A stretch of DNA of 64,000 nucleotides from Phytohabitans rumicis (GTDB lineage: Bacteria > Actinomycetota > Actinomycetes > Mycobacteriales > Micromonosporaceae), in contig NZ_BLPG01000001.1 in the NCBI RefSeq assembly GCF_011764445.1, positions 930,001-994,000 on the forward strand. Direction: 5' to 3'. Position numbers and translations under genes: made by a program. Each line of letters starts with the position of its first letter. Positions within the stretch are counted from its first letter, which is position 1. This document shows positions 25,138 through 33,887 of this stretch, in pieces. The notes beneath the pieces were generated by a model. It was not told where the DNA came from. It made no database searches and saw only the letters and a list, made by a program, of their open reading frames with translations.

Positions 25138-26262
25138 TCACCTCGCCTCGTGGAGTGCTTGCGGGTCCGCGAGCAGGCCACGGAGGCGGCCGAGCAGTCG
25201 GGCGGCGTCCGCGGCGTCGGCCAGTCGCTGGTCGACGGTCAGGCCGACCCGGCCCCGGGTGTGTACCGTGACGCCGTCCGCGGCGGCCACGGGCTGTGCG
25301 GCGATGGTGCCCACAGTGAGCGCCGTCCCCTGCGGCGGGGTCAGCGGCGTCTGCCCGGTCACGACGCCGAGCCCGCCGAGGTTGAGCAGGGTGGTGGTGG
25401 CGCCGGTCAGACTGCCCAGATCGAGTTTCCCGGCCCGCGCCTGGGTGGCGAGGTCGCGGACGCGCGTGTCCGCCCGCCCGACCGGCATGAGGTCGGGGTC
25501 ACGCAGGACCGGGGCGAGGGTACCCACCGGGGTGTCGACGGCGACCGCCACACCAACATGATCATATAGCTCGGGGCCGCTGTCCACCCAGGTCGCGTTG
25601 AGGGCGTGCCCGCGCAAGGCCGCGGCCCAGGCCCACCCGATGAGCGTGGTCCAGCGGCATCCGCGGCGGTCCGCCGCCAGCGTGTCGAGGTCCAGGTCCG
25701 CGTACACGGTGAACTGTGGCACCTGGGCGCTGGGCGCCATCCGGCGCGCGGTTGCCGCCCGGACCGCCCGCCGACGGATGTCCATCTTGGACGGTCGCAC
25801 CGCCGCGACCTGCTCCACGTCCGCGACCAGCACACAGCCGTCGGGTCCGCTGCCGGTCACCGTGGCGAGGTCGATCGCGAGCGCCGCCGCGCGCATCCGA
25901 GCCAGGGGTACGGCGGGAGCCCGCCCCGCCGCGGGCACGGTCACCGGCGTCGGGGTGGGAGCCGGTGCGGCGGCCGGGGCCGGCGCTTGCTCGTCGAGCA
26001 ATCCGTCGAGCAGGTCGTCGGCGGCGCTGGCGATGTAGGCGATGGGCCGGCCGACCTCGACGGTGTCGTCGGGTGCGGCGAGGGTGCGGGTCAGCGTGCC
26101 GTCGGCCGGCGCTTCCACCTCCATGTCCACCTTGTCGGTGGCCACGTCGCAGATTGGCTCACCCTTGCGGATCGGGTCTCCTGGGGCCTTGTGCCAGACC
26201 AGCAGCGTGCCCTCCTGCATGGTCATGGACATCTTCGGCATCAGCACGGGCACTTCGCGCAT
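25138..26262 (-). CDS. Dihydrolipoamide acyltransferase E2-like protein with altered active site
   Basis: This is a 374-residue E2-like protein. The lipoyl domain (residues 1-78) carries ATDKVDMEVEAP with Lys44 as lipoylation site. An Ala/Pro-rich linker (about 90-115) leads to a small E3-binding domain (ARMRAAALAIDLATVTGSGPDG). The catalytic domain ends TVDQRLADAADAARLLGRL, where most E2s have DHRxxDG. The catalytic His is Gln, so acyl transfer may be altered. It is in order E1alpha, E1beta, E2 with ATGA overlaps, as in acetoin dehydrogenase operons. No E3 gene is in the window, so a shared E3 would be needed. Confidence 0.88.
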   Translation of the reverse strand: MREVPVLMPKMSMTMQEGTLLVWHKAPGDPIRKGEPICDVATDKVDMEVEAPADGTLTRTLAAPDDTVEVGRPIAYIASAADDLLDGLLDEQAPAPAAAPAPTPTPVTVPAAGRAPAVPLARMRAAALAIDLATVTGSGPDGCVLVADVEQVAAVRPSKMDIRRRAVRAATARRMAPSAQVPQFTVYADLDLDTLAADRRGCRWTTLIGWAWAAALRGHALNATWVDSGPELYDHVGVAVAVDTPVGTLAPVLRDPDLMPVGRADTRVRDLATQARAGKLDLGSLTGATTTLLNLGGLGVVTGQTPLTPPQGTALTVGTIAAQPVAAADGVTVHTRGRVGLTVDQRLADAADAARLLGRLRGLLADPQALHEAR

Positions 26263-27248
26263 CACCACTCCTTGACCAGTTCGCCGCCGGCAGTCACGAT
26301 CTCCGGCACCTGGGGCACACAGGCCGTCTCGAGCTGGGGGGCGTACGGGATCGGGGCGTCCAGCCCGCACAGCCGCCGGATCGGCGCGCGCAGGTAGCCG
26401 AACGCCCGGGACTCGGCGACCAGCGCGGCCAGTTCGGCGACGTAGCCGCAGGTACGCGGTGCCTCCTGGACGAGCAGCAGCCGGCCGGTTTCGATGACCG
26501 ATGCCAGGATCGGGTCGGCGTCCAGCGGTGTGAGGGTGCGCGGGTCGATGACGGTGGCAGCCACACCCGCGGCGGCGAGCTGGTCGGCGGCGTCGAGGGC
26601 GCGGCTGACCATCACGCCGGTGGCGACGATGGTGAGGTCGGCGCCGCGCCGGCGTACCGCGGCCGTGCCGAGCGGCACCCGTCCGGCGCCAGCCGGGACC
26701 GGGCCGTTGGTGCGGTAGAGGAGCTTGTGTTCCAGCACGATGACCGGGTTGGGGTCGTCGATGGCGGCCAGCAGGAGGCCCTTGGCGTCGGCGGGCGTGG
26801 TCGGCATGACCACCTTGAGCCCGGGTACGTGCGCGAACCACGCCTCCAGGCTCTGCGAGTGCTGGGCGGCCGCGCCGGTGCCCGAGCCGGTCGGCGCGCG
26901 CAGCACCAGCGGCACGCTCGCCTCCCCGCCGAGCATGAAGTGGATTTTCGCGGCCTGGTTGACGATCTGGTCCATCGCCTGCGCGGTGAAGTCGGAGAAC
27001 TGGATCTCCACCACCGGGCGCATGCCGGCCAGCGCCGCGCCGACGGCCGCGCCCACGATGCCGAGTTCGGCGATCGGCGTGTCCCGTACCCGTTCGGGCC
27101 CGAAGCGGTGCACGAGGTCACCGGTCACGCCGAACGCGCCGCCGTACACCCCGATGTCCTCGCCCAGCAGGAACACCCGCTCATCGGCGGCCAGCGCCTC
27201 GGCCAGCGCCTCGCGGACCGCCTCGGCGTACGTCAGGTCACTTCGCAT
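26262..27248 (-). CDS. 2-Oxoacid/acetoin dehydrogenase E1 component, beta subunit
   Basis: This is a 328-residue protein of the transketolase-like beta subunits (AcoB/PdhB type). The motifs are [18 protein letters not shown] near the N-terminus, [45 protein letters not shown] and [11 protein letters not shown]. The C-terminal half has the transketolase C fold. It would pair with the alpha subunit at 27238 to bind TPP and pass an acyl group to E2. Its start lies 11 bases inside the alpha gene, and its stop overlaps the E2 ATG. Substrate specificity (pyruvate, acetoin or a deoxyketose phosphate) is not readable here. Confidence 0.92.
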   Translation of the reverse strand: MRSDLTYAEAVREALAEALAADERVFLLGEDIGVYGGAFGVTGDLVHRFGPERVRDTPIAELGIVGAAVGAALAGMRPVVEIQFSDFTAQAMDQIVNQAAKIHFMLGGEASVPLVLRAPTGSGTGAAAQHSQSLEAWFAHVPGLKVVMPTTPADAKGLLLAAIDDPNPVIVLEHKLLYRTNGPVPAGAGRVPLGTAAVRRRGADLTIVATGVMVSRALDAADQLAAAGVAATVIDPRTLTPLDADPILASVIETGRLLLVQEAPRTCGYVAELAALVAESRAFGYLRAPIRRLCGLDAPIPYAPQLETACVPQVPEIVTAGGELVKEW

Positions 27249-28206
27249 AGACCGCGTCCGCCAGCTCGGCGGGGTCGGCGTCGGGTGCGGCCATGGCGGC
27301 TTGAACGGCGGAGCGCACGGCCTGCCTGGCCTGCTCCCGGCACTGGTCTATGTCGGCGGCGGCGAGCGCGCCCATTTCGCTCGCCGCCGCCTCGAATAGG
27401 GTGATCGGGTCCCGCTCCCGCCACTGCTCGATCTCGTCGCGGGTGCGGTACAGGTTCTTGTCGCTTTTGGAGTGTCCCTTCCATCGGTAGGTGACGGCCT
27501 CCACAAAGGAGGGCCCATCACCGGACCGGGCGCGCGCGACGGCGTCGGTCACCGCGTCGTACACCTGCTGCACGTCGTTTCCGTCCACAGTGGTGCTTGG
27601 GATGCCGTACCCGGAAGCACGTTCGGCCAGCGTGGTCCTGGATGCCTTCGTAGATGGCATGGACATGCCGTACTGGTTGTTCTCGCACACGAACACGACG
27701 GGCAGTGACCAGATTGCGGCGAGGTTGACCCCTTCGTGCCAGGCGCCCTCGTTGACCGCGCCGTCGCCGAAGAAGCTCACCGTCACCTGGTCGGTGCCGC
27801 GCAGCCGGGCGGCGAGCCCGGCGCCGGCCGCGATCGGCACTCCCCCGGCGACGATGCCGTTGGCGCCGAGGTTGCCGGTGGCGACGTCGGCGATGTGCAT
27901 CGACCCGCCCCGGCCGCGGCAGTAACCGGTGCGCTTGGCCAGCAGTTCGGCCATCATCCGGTCCAGCGCGGCGCCCTTGGCGATGCAGTGGCCGTGGCCG
28001 CGGTGGGTGGAGGTGATGCTGTCGGTGGGCCGCAGGGCCAGGCACGTCGCGGTGGGCACCGCCTCCTGCCCGATCGACAGGTGCATGGTGCCGTGCATCA
28101 GCCCGCGGGCGAACAGCTCGTCGACCGCCTCCTCGAAGCGGCGGATCCGCCACATCGTGCCGAGCACCTGGCGGGCCAGGTCCGGGTCGGCCGATACGCC
28201 GGTCAT
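27238..28206 (-). CDS. 2-Oxoacid/acetoin dehydrogenase E1 component, alpha subunit
   Basis: This is a 322-residue TPP-dependent alpha subunit. [10 protein letters not shown] and [11 protein letters not shown] near residues 70-105 precede the TPP-binding motif [20 protein letters not shown] and [11 protein letters not shown]. The C-terminus carries [16 protein letters not shown]. The length is that of acetoin-dehydrogenase AcoA and bacterial PDH alpha proteins. Acetoin dehydrogenase cleaves an alpha-hydroxyketone. By analogy, 1-deoxy-D-xylulose 5-phosphate, also a methyl alpha-hydroxyketone, could be cut to acetyl-lipoamide and glyceraldehyde 3-phosphate. It is coupled by ATGA to the SAF-domain oxidoreductase upstream. 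Confidence 0.92.
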   Translation of the reverse strand: MTGVSADPDLARQVLGTMWRIRRFEEAVDELFARGLMHGTMHLSIGQEAVPTATCLALRPTDSITSTHRGHGHCIAKGAALDRMMAELLAKRTGYCRGRGGSMHIADVATGNLGANGIVAGGVPIAAGAGLAARLRGTDQVTVSFFGDGAVNEGAWHEGVNLAAIWSLPVVFVCENNQYGMSMPSTKASRTTLAERASGYGIPSTTVDGNDVQQVYDAVTDAVARARSGDGPSFVEAVTYRWKGHSKSDKNLYRTRDEIEQWRERDPITLFEAAASEMGALAAADIDQCREQARQAVRSAVQAAMAAPDADPAELADAVYAK

Positions 28207-29537
28207 GCCCTCGTCCCGGCGAGTACCGGCGCGGAGTTGGCCGTGCTCAGGCTGGCCCCGCCGACCGCCTGGTCCTGCAGGCGGCGCAGGGTGGCCAGTA
28301 CGGTGTCGTCGCGCAGGGCGACGTCGTCGCGGGTCAGTGGCCGGTCGACGGGGACGTCGTGGAGCAGTGTCGCCCCGCCGGCCAGTCCGAGCGGCACGAG
28401 TCCCTCGTCCGCCGCGACGCCGGCGGCCTCGGTCAGGCCGCGGACCATGTACCCGCCGATGCCGTCGAGGATCTCGCCGGCCTTGAGGTCGCGCTTGGCG
28501 ACCGCGACGACCTCGGCCATCCACGTCGTCGGGGCGAGGCTGGGCTCCCGGTCGAGCACCGCCTCGGCGACCGTGAGCGGGGCCTCCAGGCTGGCTAGAT
28601 GGTAGGGACGGTAGAAGGTGTAGTACGGGCCCGGCCCCATGCTGAGGTATTCCAGTTCCTCCGCGACGACCGCGTCCGGGCAGTGCGCCACGGCGAAGAC
28701 GCCCGGTGCGACCGAGCCGGTGCAGTAGTCGACGACGCCCCACTGCTCCAGCACGCCGCCCTCGGCGGCGGGGCGGAAGACCTGGGCGAGCTGCTGCACG
28801 GTGGCCGCCGGGCCGTGCATTCCCCGCCGGCTCACCTTCAGGCCGGTGGCGTTGGCCAGCGCGGCCATCTCGATCATCGTCTTGGAGCCGTCGACGAAGC
28901 TGGCGAGCATCTTGGGGTTCATCCCACGCGCATGGGCGGTCGCGGCGACGGTGTCCGGGGTGGCATGCCGGTCGAGCGGATTGTTCTTGCCCTTGCCCGC
29001 GCAGACCACGTCGAAGCCGAGCGCGCGGGCGTAGTCCACGAGCCGTTTGGCCTCGGCCGGCTCGTCTCCGCGGCAGACGGTGTAGACCCGGCCCATCCGC
29101 TTGGCCAGGTTGGTCAGTGCGAGGCCGACGGTGACGTCCGCCTCGACGGTCAGCAGCGCGACGTCCTTGCCGGCCAGCAGCGCGCTGAGCGCGACCTGGG
29201 CGCCCACCTCCGGAATGCCGCTGGCTTCCACGACGATGTCGACCGGCAGGTGGGCCAGCAGTTCGGCGTCGTCCATGGCGACCGGCTGGCCGGCCTCGAT
29301 CGCGGCGGCGAGCAGATCCGGGTCGGACGCGAGCAGCGGGTCCGCGCGCCCTGCCCGCCGGTACGCCGACAGTGCCCTTTCCGGCGCGACGTCGGCGACG
29401 GCCGCGACCTCCACGCCCGGCATCCGCCCCACCTGCGCGACGAATCCGGTGCCCATCTGTCCGGCACCGACGAGCCCGACCCGGATGGGGCGGCCCACCC
29501 GCCGTTCCCGATCCACGAGCCGTTCCAGGTACGCCAT
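28203..29537 (-). CDS. SAF-domain oxidoreductase, DXR-II/DRL-like
   Basis: This is a 444-residue NAD(P)-dependent oxidoreductase. The N-terminal Rossmann motif is VGLVGAGQMGTGFVAQVG (residues 20-37). The catalytic half includes DIVVEASGIPEVGAQ, VCRGDEPAEAKRLVDYA and VCAGKGKNNPLD. The C-terminal SAF-like domain reads LKAGEILDGIGGYMVRGL. This arrangement matches the homoserine-dehydrogenase-like DRL (DXR-II) family, first shown in Brucella abortus to interconvert 1-deoxyxylulose 5-phosphate and methylerythritol 4-phosphate. It has a strong ribosome binding site (GGGAGGA) before ATG 29537. A SorC-type operator-like site at 29570-29601 lies upstream. The assignment to DXR-II rather than another SAF oxidoreductase needs phylogeny. 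Confidence 0.82.
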   Translation of the reverse strand: MAYLERLVDRERRVGRPIRVGLVGAGQMGTGFVAQVGRMPGVEVAAVADVAPERALSAYRRAGRADPLLASDPDLLAAAIEAGQPVAMDDAELLAHLPVDIVVEASGIPEVGAQVALSALLAGKDVALLTVEADVTVGLALTNLAKRMGRVYTVCRGDEPAEAKRLVDYARALGFDVVCAGKGKNNPLDRHATPDTVAATAHARGMNPKMLASFVDGSKTMIEMAALANATGLKVSRRGMHGPAATVQQLAQVFRPAAEGGVLEQWGVVDYCTGSVAPGVFAVAHCPDAVVAEELEYLSMGPGPYYTFYRPYHLASLEAPLTVAEAVLDREPSLAPTTWMAEVVAVAKRDLKAGEILDGIGGYMVRGLTEAAGVAADEGLVPLGLAGGATLLHDVPVDRPLTRDDVALRDDTVLATLRRLQDQAVGGASLSTANSAPVLAGTRA

Positions 29538-29569
29538 GCGATTCCTCCCTCACCAGCCGGTTCCCGTCT

Positions 29570-29601
29570 GCACATATGCTCAGCAAGGTGAACCGATGTG
29601 A
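29570..29601. promoter_or_regulatory. GCACAT-N20-ATGTGA operator-like site before the DXR-II-like gene
   Basis: GCACAT at 29570-29575 and ATGTGA at 29596-29601 are separated by exactly 20 bases. The same half-sites with the same spacing occur at 32759-32790 before the PTS operon. The site lies 32 bases upstream of the oxidoreductase start, in the gap after ptsI. I infer control by the SorC-family regulator at 31676. Confidence 0.65.
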
Positions 29602-29637
29602 TACATCATGGCCCCGAAACATGCCGGCGGGCAAGGC

Positions 29638-31302
29638 TCAAACGATCTCGATCGCCTCGGCCGCGGCCTCGCGGACTCCGCGCCGCGCCGCGGCCGGGTC
29701 GCCCGCCCGCAGCGCGATGTCGGCCAGCCGCGCGCACAGCGCCTGGTCTGCGGACCCGAGTACGGCCGCCACCGCCGGCAGCATCCGGGCGGTCGCGGAA
29801 AGGCTGGTCACGCCCAGTCCCACCAGCACGAGCGCGAGCAACGGGTCGGCCGCGGCCTCGCCGCAGACCCCGACCGGTTTGCCCAGCCGGCGGCCGGCGT
29901 CCCCGGTCATCTGGATCAGGCGCAGGACCGCGGGCAGCCACGGGTCGTTGAGGGCGGCGAGCGCACCGACCAGCCGGTCGGCGGCGTACGTGTACTGGGT
30001 CAGGTCGTTCGTGCCGACGCTGACGAAGTCGACGACCGCCAGCAGGTCGTCGGCGAGGAGGGCGGCCGACGGCACCTCGACCATCGCGCCGACCCGGGCC
30101 AGACCGTGCGCCCGGGCCCGGGCCACGAACTCGGCGGCCTCCGCGGGGGTGGCGATCATCGGTGCCATCGTCCAGACCTCGGTGTGCGACCGCCGCGCCG
30201 CCTCGGCGACGGCCGAGAGCTGGGTGTCCAGCAACTCCGGGTCGGTGCGCATCGCGCGTAGGCCACGCACGCCGAGCGCCGGGTTGGTCTCCACGCCGGC
30301 GGTCAGGTACGGCAGCGGCTTGTCCGAGCCGGCATCGAGCGTGCGTACCACCACGCGCCCGCCCGGGAAGGCGGCGAACACCTCGGCGTACGCGGCCACC
30401 TGCTCGTCGAGCGTGGGTGGCGTGAGCCGGTCGCCGAACAGGAACTCCGTCCGTAGCAGCCCCACCCCGGCCGCCCCGAGCGAGCGCGCCCGCCCTGCGT
30501 CGGCGGGCTCACCGACGTTGGCCAACAGGGCCACGGCGGTCCCGTCGGCGAGGTGGCCGCGGTAATCGACGGTCGCGGGCCGGTCCCGGCGGGGCGCGGC
30601 GAACAGATCGGCGTCCTCCGGCTCGATCACCACCTCGCCCGTGCCGCCGTCGACGCCGACCCGGGTGCCGTCCGCGATCGCGGTGACGCCCGGGCAGGCC
30701 ACCACGGCGGGGATGCCCAGCGCGCGGGCGAGGATCGCGGTGTGACTGGTCGGCCCGCCCTCCTCGGTCACCAGCGCCAGCACCCGGTCCGCTGGCAGGG
30801 TGGCCGTGTCGGCCGGCGCCAGGTCCCGGGCGACCAGCACGAACGGCGTTCCAGGATCGGGCAGGCCCGGCGGCGCGATGCCGGAAAGGTCCGCGATCAC
30901 CCGATCCCGCACGTCGTCCAGGTCGCGCACCCGCTCGGCGAAGTAGCCGCCGGCGGCGGCCAGGGCGGCCCGGAACTGCTCCGCCGAGCGCCATACCGCG
31001 TACGGGGCCGCCACCCGCTCTTGCTCGATCAGTTCCGCTGCCGCGGCCGCCCAGCTCGGATCCTCGGCGATCATGGCGGTGGCTTCCAGGATCTCGGCGG
31101 CGGGGCCGGTGGCGGCCACGGCGCGGCGCCGCATTTCGGCGCACACCCGGCCGGTCGACTGGACGAGCCGATCCCGCTCGGCGCCGGGGTCTTCGACGTG
31201 CGTGGGTTCGGGCGGGGCGGGCCGGCGCGCGCCCATGGTGGCCACCGGCCCCGCCGCACGTCCGGCGCTGACTCCGATTCCGGTCAGGTTTCGTATGGGC
31301 AC
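29638..31302 (-). CDS. ptsI: PTS enzyme I (phosphoenolpyruvate-protein phosphotransferase)
   Basis: This is a 554-residue enzyme I, which takes phosphate from PEP and passes it to HPr. The phospho-carrier motif is EEGGPTSHTAILARALGIPA with His187. The PEP-binding domain has GLLRTEFLFGDR, TLDAGSDKPLPYL, PMIATPAEAAEFV and GVCGEAAADP, all standard EI signatures. The GTG start at 31302 is preceded by GGAGGAG, and that segment is duplicated in tandem upstream. It is divergent from ptsH and leads the catabolic operon. The presence of EI, HPr and a specific EII set in one cluster points to a dedicated phosphorelay. Confidence 0.95.
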   Translation of the reverse strand: MPIRNLTGIGVSAGRAAGPVATMGARRPAPPEPTHVEDPGAERDRLVQSTGRVCAEMRRRAVAATGPAAEILEATAMIAEDPSWAAAAAELIEQERVAAPYAVWRSAEQFRAALAAAGGYFAERVRDLDDVRDRVIADLSGIAPPGLPDPGTPFVLVARDLAPADTATLPADRVLALVTEEGGPTSHTAILARALGIPAVVACPGVTAIADGTRVGVDGGTGEVVIEPEDADLFAAPRRDRPATVDYRGHLADGTAVALLANVGEPADAGRARSLGAAGVGLLRTEFLFGDRLTPPTLDEQVAAYAEVFAAFPGGRVVVRTLDAGSDKPLPYLTAGVETNPALGVRGLRAMRTDPELLDTQLSAVAEAARRSHTEVWTMAPMIATPAEAAEFVARARAHGLARVGAMVEVPSAALLADDLLAVVDFVSVGTNDLTQYTYAADRLVGALAALNDPWLPAVLRLIQMTGDAGRRLGKPVGVCGEAAADPLLALVLVGLGVTSLSATARMLPAVAAVLGSADQALCARLADIALRAGDPAAARRGVREAAAEAIEIV

Positions 31303-31352
31303 TGTGGCTCCTCCCGTTTATTTCGTATGGGCACAGCAGCTCCTCCCGTTTA
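31289..31352 (-). repeat. 32-bp tandem duplication covering the ptsI ribosome binding site and start
   Basis: Bases 31289-31320 and 31321-31352 are two copies of a 32-bp unit differing at about three positions. Each holds the ptsI GGAGGAG and a GTG followed by CCCATACGAAA on the minus strand. Because 32 is not a multiple of three, the upstream GTG reads another frame. Confidence 0.85.
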
Positions 31353-31394
31353 CACTTCTGCGCACGGTAGCTCACATCTGTGCGACACGAGGAG

Positions 31395-31673
31395 ATGACA
31401 GTGCCTCAGGGAACGGTAAATGTGGCGGCCCGGGCCGGGTTGCACGCACGACCGGCGGCGTTGCTGGTGCAGGCCGCGGCACGGATGCCCGGCACCGTAC
31501 GGATCGGCCGGGTCGGCCAGGCGCAGGTCGACGCCAAGAGCATCCTGGCGGTACTCGGCCTCGCCATCGCGTGCGGCGAACAGGTGCAGGTGCAGACCGA
31601 CGGACCGGCCGCGGAGCAGGCGCTTGCCGAGTTGCTCGCGATGCTGAAGACGGATCCCGACGCGGCGGGTTGA
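31395..31673 (+). CDS. ptsH: PTS phosphocarrier protein HPr
   Basis: This is a 92-residue HPr. The phosphorylation motif AGLHARPA places His at residue 17, and VDAKSILAVLGLAI includes the Ser equivalent to regulatory Ser46. The rest follows the HPr fold (GEQVQVQTDGPAAEQALAELLAML). The ATG at 31395 has a GGAG ribosome binding site. It is on the plus strand, divergent from ptsI and converging on the SorC regulator (3-base gap). It transfers phosphate from EI to the glucitol-type IIA at 34875. The leader holds a TCACAT half-site at 31374-31379 but not the full operator. Confidence 0.95.
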   Translation: MTVPQGTVNVAARAGLHARPAALLVQAAARMPGTVRIGRVGQAQVDAKSILAVLGLAIACGEQVQVQTDGPAAEQALAELLAMLKTDPDAAG

Positions 31674-31675
31674 GC

Positions 31676-32665
31676 TCAGCGCTCCGCCAGCGCCAGTAGC
31701 GCCTTCGCCAGCGCGTCGTCGCAGATGAGCACGTTGAGGAAGCCGCCCCTGAGGGCGCCGAGGACCCCGCGAGCCTTCTCCTCCCCGACGGCCAGGCCGA
31801 CCACGGTCGCGATGGCGCGAAGATCCGCTATCGACACCGCGAGCACGCGGTCGTGCACCTCGCCGTGGATCTCCTGACCGTCCGCGTCAAAGAACCGCGC
31901 GCACACGTCGCCAACCGGGTTGGCGCGCACGAACCGGGCCCGCTGCGTGGGCGTGAGCCGCAACGCGTCGATCACCGCCGCCGACGAACCCACGCCGTAC
32001 GCGCCCAGGCCGACGAACGAGAGCGAGGAATGGGCGGCGGCCTGCAACACCGACGCGATCGCCGGCTCGGCCATCAAGGTGGTCCGGGCCGCCGCCGACT
32101 CCAGCAGCGCGGGCGCGTGCAGCCGCTGGAACGTGGTGCCGAGGCGGGTCGCCAACTCGCGGACGAGCTCCTCGCCGGTGATCTCCGACGTCACCGAGGA
32201 CAGGCCGCCGACCAGGGGTAGCACCTCGACCGGGAACGTCCGATCAGTGTCCACGGCGTCGACCATCGCCTGGAGCGTGCGGCCCCAGGACAGCGACACC
32301 CGCTGCTCGGCCCGGAGCGAGTCGAGCAGCCACTCGGCCGCCACCGGGCCGACCTGACGCAGGGCCGCCTCGTACGGCCGGCCGCTGACCACCCGGCAGT
32401 CGGCGAGACCGAACGCGCTCTGTATCTCGCCTTCGAGCGTCGTGTCGCGGCCGCTGGGGTCGTGGATGCGGATATCGACGATGCCCTGCTCACGAGCGGA
32501 CGCCAGGATCCGGGACACGTTGGCCCTGCTCAGGCCGAGCTCTTCGGCGACCTGCTGCTGGGACAGGTTGTCCTCGTAGTACATCCGGGCCACCTTGACC
32601 AGCACGTCGCGGTTGCGGGGCGCGGGCATCGTCACATCCGTCCGGTCGTCTTCACCAACGGTCAC
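31676..32665 (-). CDS. SorC/DeoR-type sugar-binding transcriptional regulator
   Basis: This is a regulator of about 329 residues. The HTH is MYYEDNLSQQQVAEELGLSR with ANVSRILASAREQGIVDI, typical of SorC proteins (DeoR, CggR, SorC). The C-terminal sugar-binding domain has LGLSRA upstream and RVSLSWGRTL, FVGLGAYGVGSSA and GEVHDRVLAVSIADLRAIATVVGLAVGEEKA, the phosphosugar-sensing region. I chose GTG 32665. ATG 32698 and ATG 32629 are alternatives in the same frame. It is divergent from the gutM-srl operon and convergent with ptsH. Operator-like sites at 32759 and 29570 fit this family. Confidence 0.9.
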   Translation of the reverse strand: MTVGEDDRTDVTMPAPRNRDVLVKVARMYYEDNLSQQQVAEELGLSRANVSRILASAREQGIVDIRIHDPSGRDTTLEGEIQSAFGLADCRVVSGRPYEAALRQVGPVAAEWLLDSLRAEQRVSLSWGRTLQAMVDAVDTDRTFPVEVLPLVGGLSSVTSEITGEELVRELATRLGTTFQRLHAPALLESAAARTTLMAEPAIASVLQAAAHSSLSFVGLGAYGVGSSAAVIDALRLTPTQRARFVRANPVGDVCARFFDADGQEIHGEVHDRVLAVSIADLRAIATVVGLAVGEEKARGVLGALRGGFLNVLICDDALAKALLALAER

Positions 32666-32758
32666 GATTATGCACTTCCCACGCACACTTCCCGGCATCC
32701 CCGTTCGCGGCGCAGGTCAGGGTCTTGCGTGTGGCTGCGATCACATGCTAGAAACTTT

Positions 32759-32790
32759 GCACATTCGTTCGCACCATTGCACGGATGTGA
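32759..32790. promoter_or_regulatory. GCACAT-N20-ATGTGA operator-like site before the PTS operon
   Basis: GCACAT (32759-32764) and ATGTGA (32785-32790) have the same 20-base spacing as the site at 29570. Flanking bases extend the inverted repeat: TTTGCACATTCG at 32756-32767 against CGGATGTGAAAA at 32782-32793, 10 of 12 complementary. It lies between the divergent SorC regulator and gutM. Binding of the regulator here would control both directions. Confidence 0.7.
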
Positions 32791-32822
32791 AAATAGCCGT
32801 CCGCCATGGAGGGAGGGTGATC

Positions 32823-33227
32823 GTGGAGTCGATCACCGTCTTGTTTCTCGGCCTCGGCGTCCTATGGGTCGGGCAGTTCGCGATGGCATGGGTCCAGGCG
32901 AGGTCATTCCTGCGAGAGACCCGCGTCCTGCGCAGGTCGGGGCGGGTCGCGGTCGGCATGGGCCGACGCCGGATGTTCCGGCGAGCGTACGTGGCACTCG
33001 CCGCCGACGACACCGGCCGCGTGGTCGCCGCCCGGGCGATGACCGGCCTCACCGTCTTTGCCCGCCCCCGGGCACTGCCCGCACTGGACGGCGTCCACAT
33101 CAGCGACCTGGCGCGCGGGGGCGTCGAGTCGACCCTGTCACCACTCCTACTCGCCGCCGCGACCCAAGCGGCGGGATTCCTGGCCGGAACGCCGCGCCAG
33201 AGCAAGCCCGCCGCCACGGGGAACTGA
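32823..33227 (+). CDS. GutM-like protein, glucitol operon activator family
   Basis: This is a 134-residue protein of the GutM (glucitol operon activator) family. One N-terminal transmembrane helix (VLFLGLGVLWVGQFAMAW, about residues 5-22) is followed by LRRSGRVAVGMGRRRMFRRAYVALA, the basic cytosolic region. GTG 32823 is preceded by a GGAGGGAGG ribosome binding site at about 6 bases. GTG 32817 in frame is less well spaced. It opens the glucitol-type PTS operon, as gutM often does, though its mechanism is not settled. It probably modulates PTS expression or assembly. Confidence 0.8.
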   Translation: MESITVLFLGLGVLWVGQFAMAWVQARSFLRETRVLRRSGRVAVGMGRRRMFRRAYVALAADDTGRVVAARAMTGLTVFARPRALPALDGVHISDLARGGVESTLSPLLLAAATQAAGFLAGTPRQSKPAATGN

Positions 33228-33257
33228 ACCCGCCGTCACTGTCGCAAGGAGCCACCC

Positions 33258-33887
33258 GTGCTAACTGACTGGATATACCTGGCTGAGGAGGGCACGCCCG
33301 AACCCCCCAAGGGCGTACTCGGCACCCTCGCGCACTGGGCCGAGGACTTCATCGGCGTCTTCAAAGCCGGTGGAGAGACCTTCGTGTCCCTGCTGGTCGG
33401 CATCGTCCCCCTGCTGATCATCCTGCTCACCGCGGTCAACGCGCTGATCCGGATGATCGGGCCGGAGCGCATCGACAGGCTCGGCGCGGTCGCCGCACGG
33501 CCGGGCCTGATCTACTACCCCCTGCGCTACCTGGTCCTGCCGTTCCTCGCGGTCTTCTTCCTCACCAACCCGATGGCGTACACGCTCGGACGGTTCCTGC
33601 CGGAAGAGAAGAAGCCCGCCTTCTACGACTCGGCCGTCAGCTTCGTCCACCCCATCCTCGGCATCTTCCCGCACGCCAACCCCGGCGAGTACTTCGTATA
33701 CGGCGGCATCGCCGCCGGCATCACCACGCTCGCCGCCAACAACAGCGCGATCCTGCTCGGCGACCTGGCGGTGCGCTACTTCCTGGTCGGCCTGCTCGTC
33801 ATCTTCATCCGCGGCGTCGTCACCGAGATCATCACCAAGGTGCTGCTGTCCCGCCGCGCCCGCCAGACCCAGGAGGCGACGGCATGA
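33258..33887 (+). CDS. srlA: PTS glucitol/sorbitol-type transporter subunit IIC
   Basis: This is a 209-residue membrane subunit matching the SrlA pattern: a leading amphipathic stretch [21 protein letters not shown], then [51 protein letters not shown] and [18 protein letters not shown]. Four to five membrane spans are visible. It forms the polyol channel with the second membrane protein encoded next. GTG 33258 follows gutM by 30 bases. Its stop overlaps the next ATG (ATGA at 33884-33887). The glucitol family takes sorbitol and other polyols, so the substrate here may be a polyol other than sorbitol. Confidence 0.93.
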   Translation: MLTDWIYLAEEGTPEPPKGVLGTLAHWAEDFIGVFKAGGETFVSLLVGIVPLLIILLTAVNALIRMIGPERIDRLGAVAARPGLIYYPLRYLVLPFLAVFFLTNPMAYTLGRFLPEEKKPAFYDSAVSFVHPILGIFPHANPGEYFVYGGIAAGITTLAANNSAILLGDLAVRYFLVGLLVIFIRGVVTEIITKVLLSRRARQTQEATA

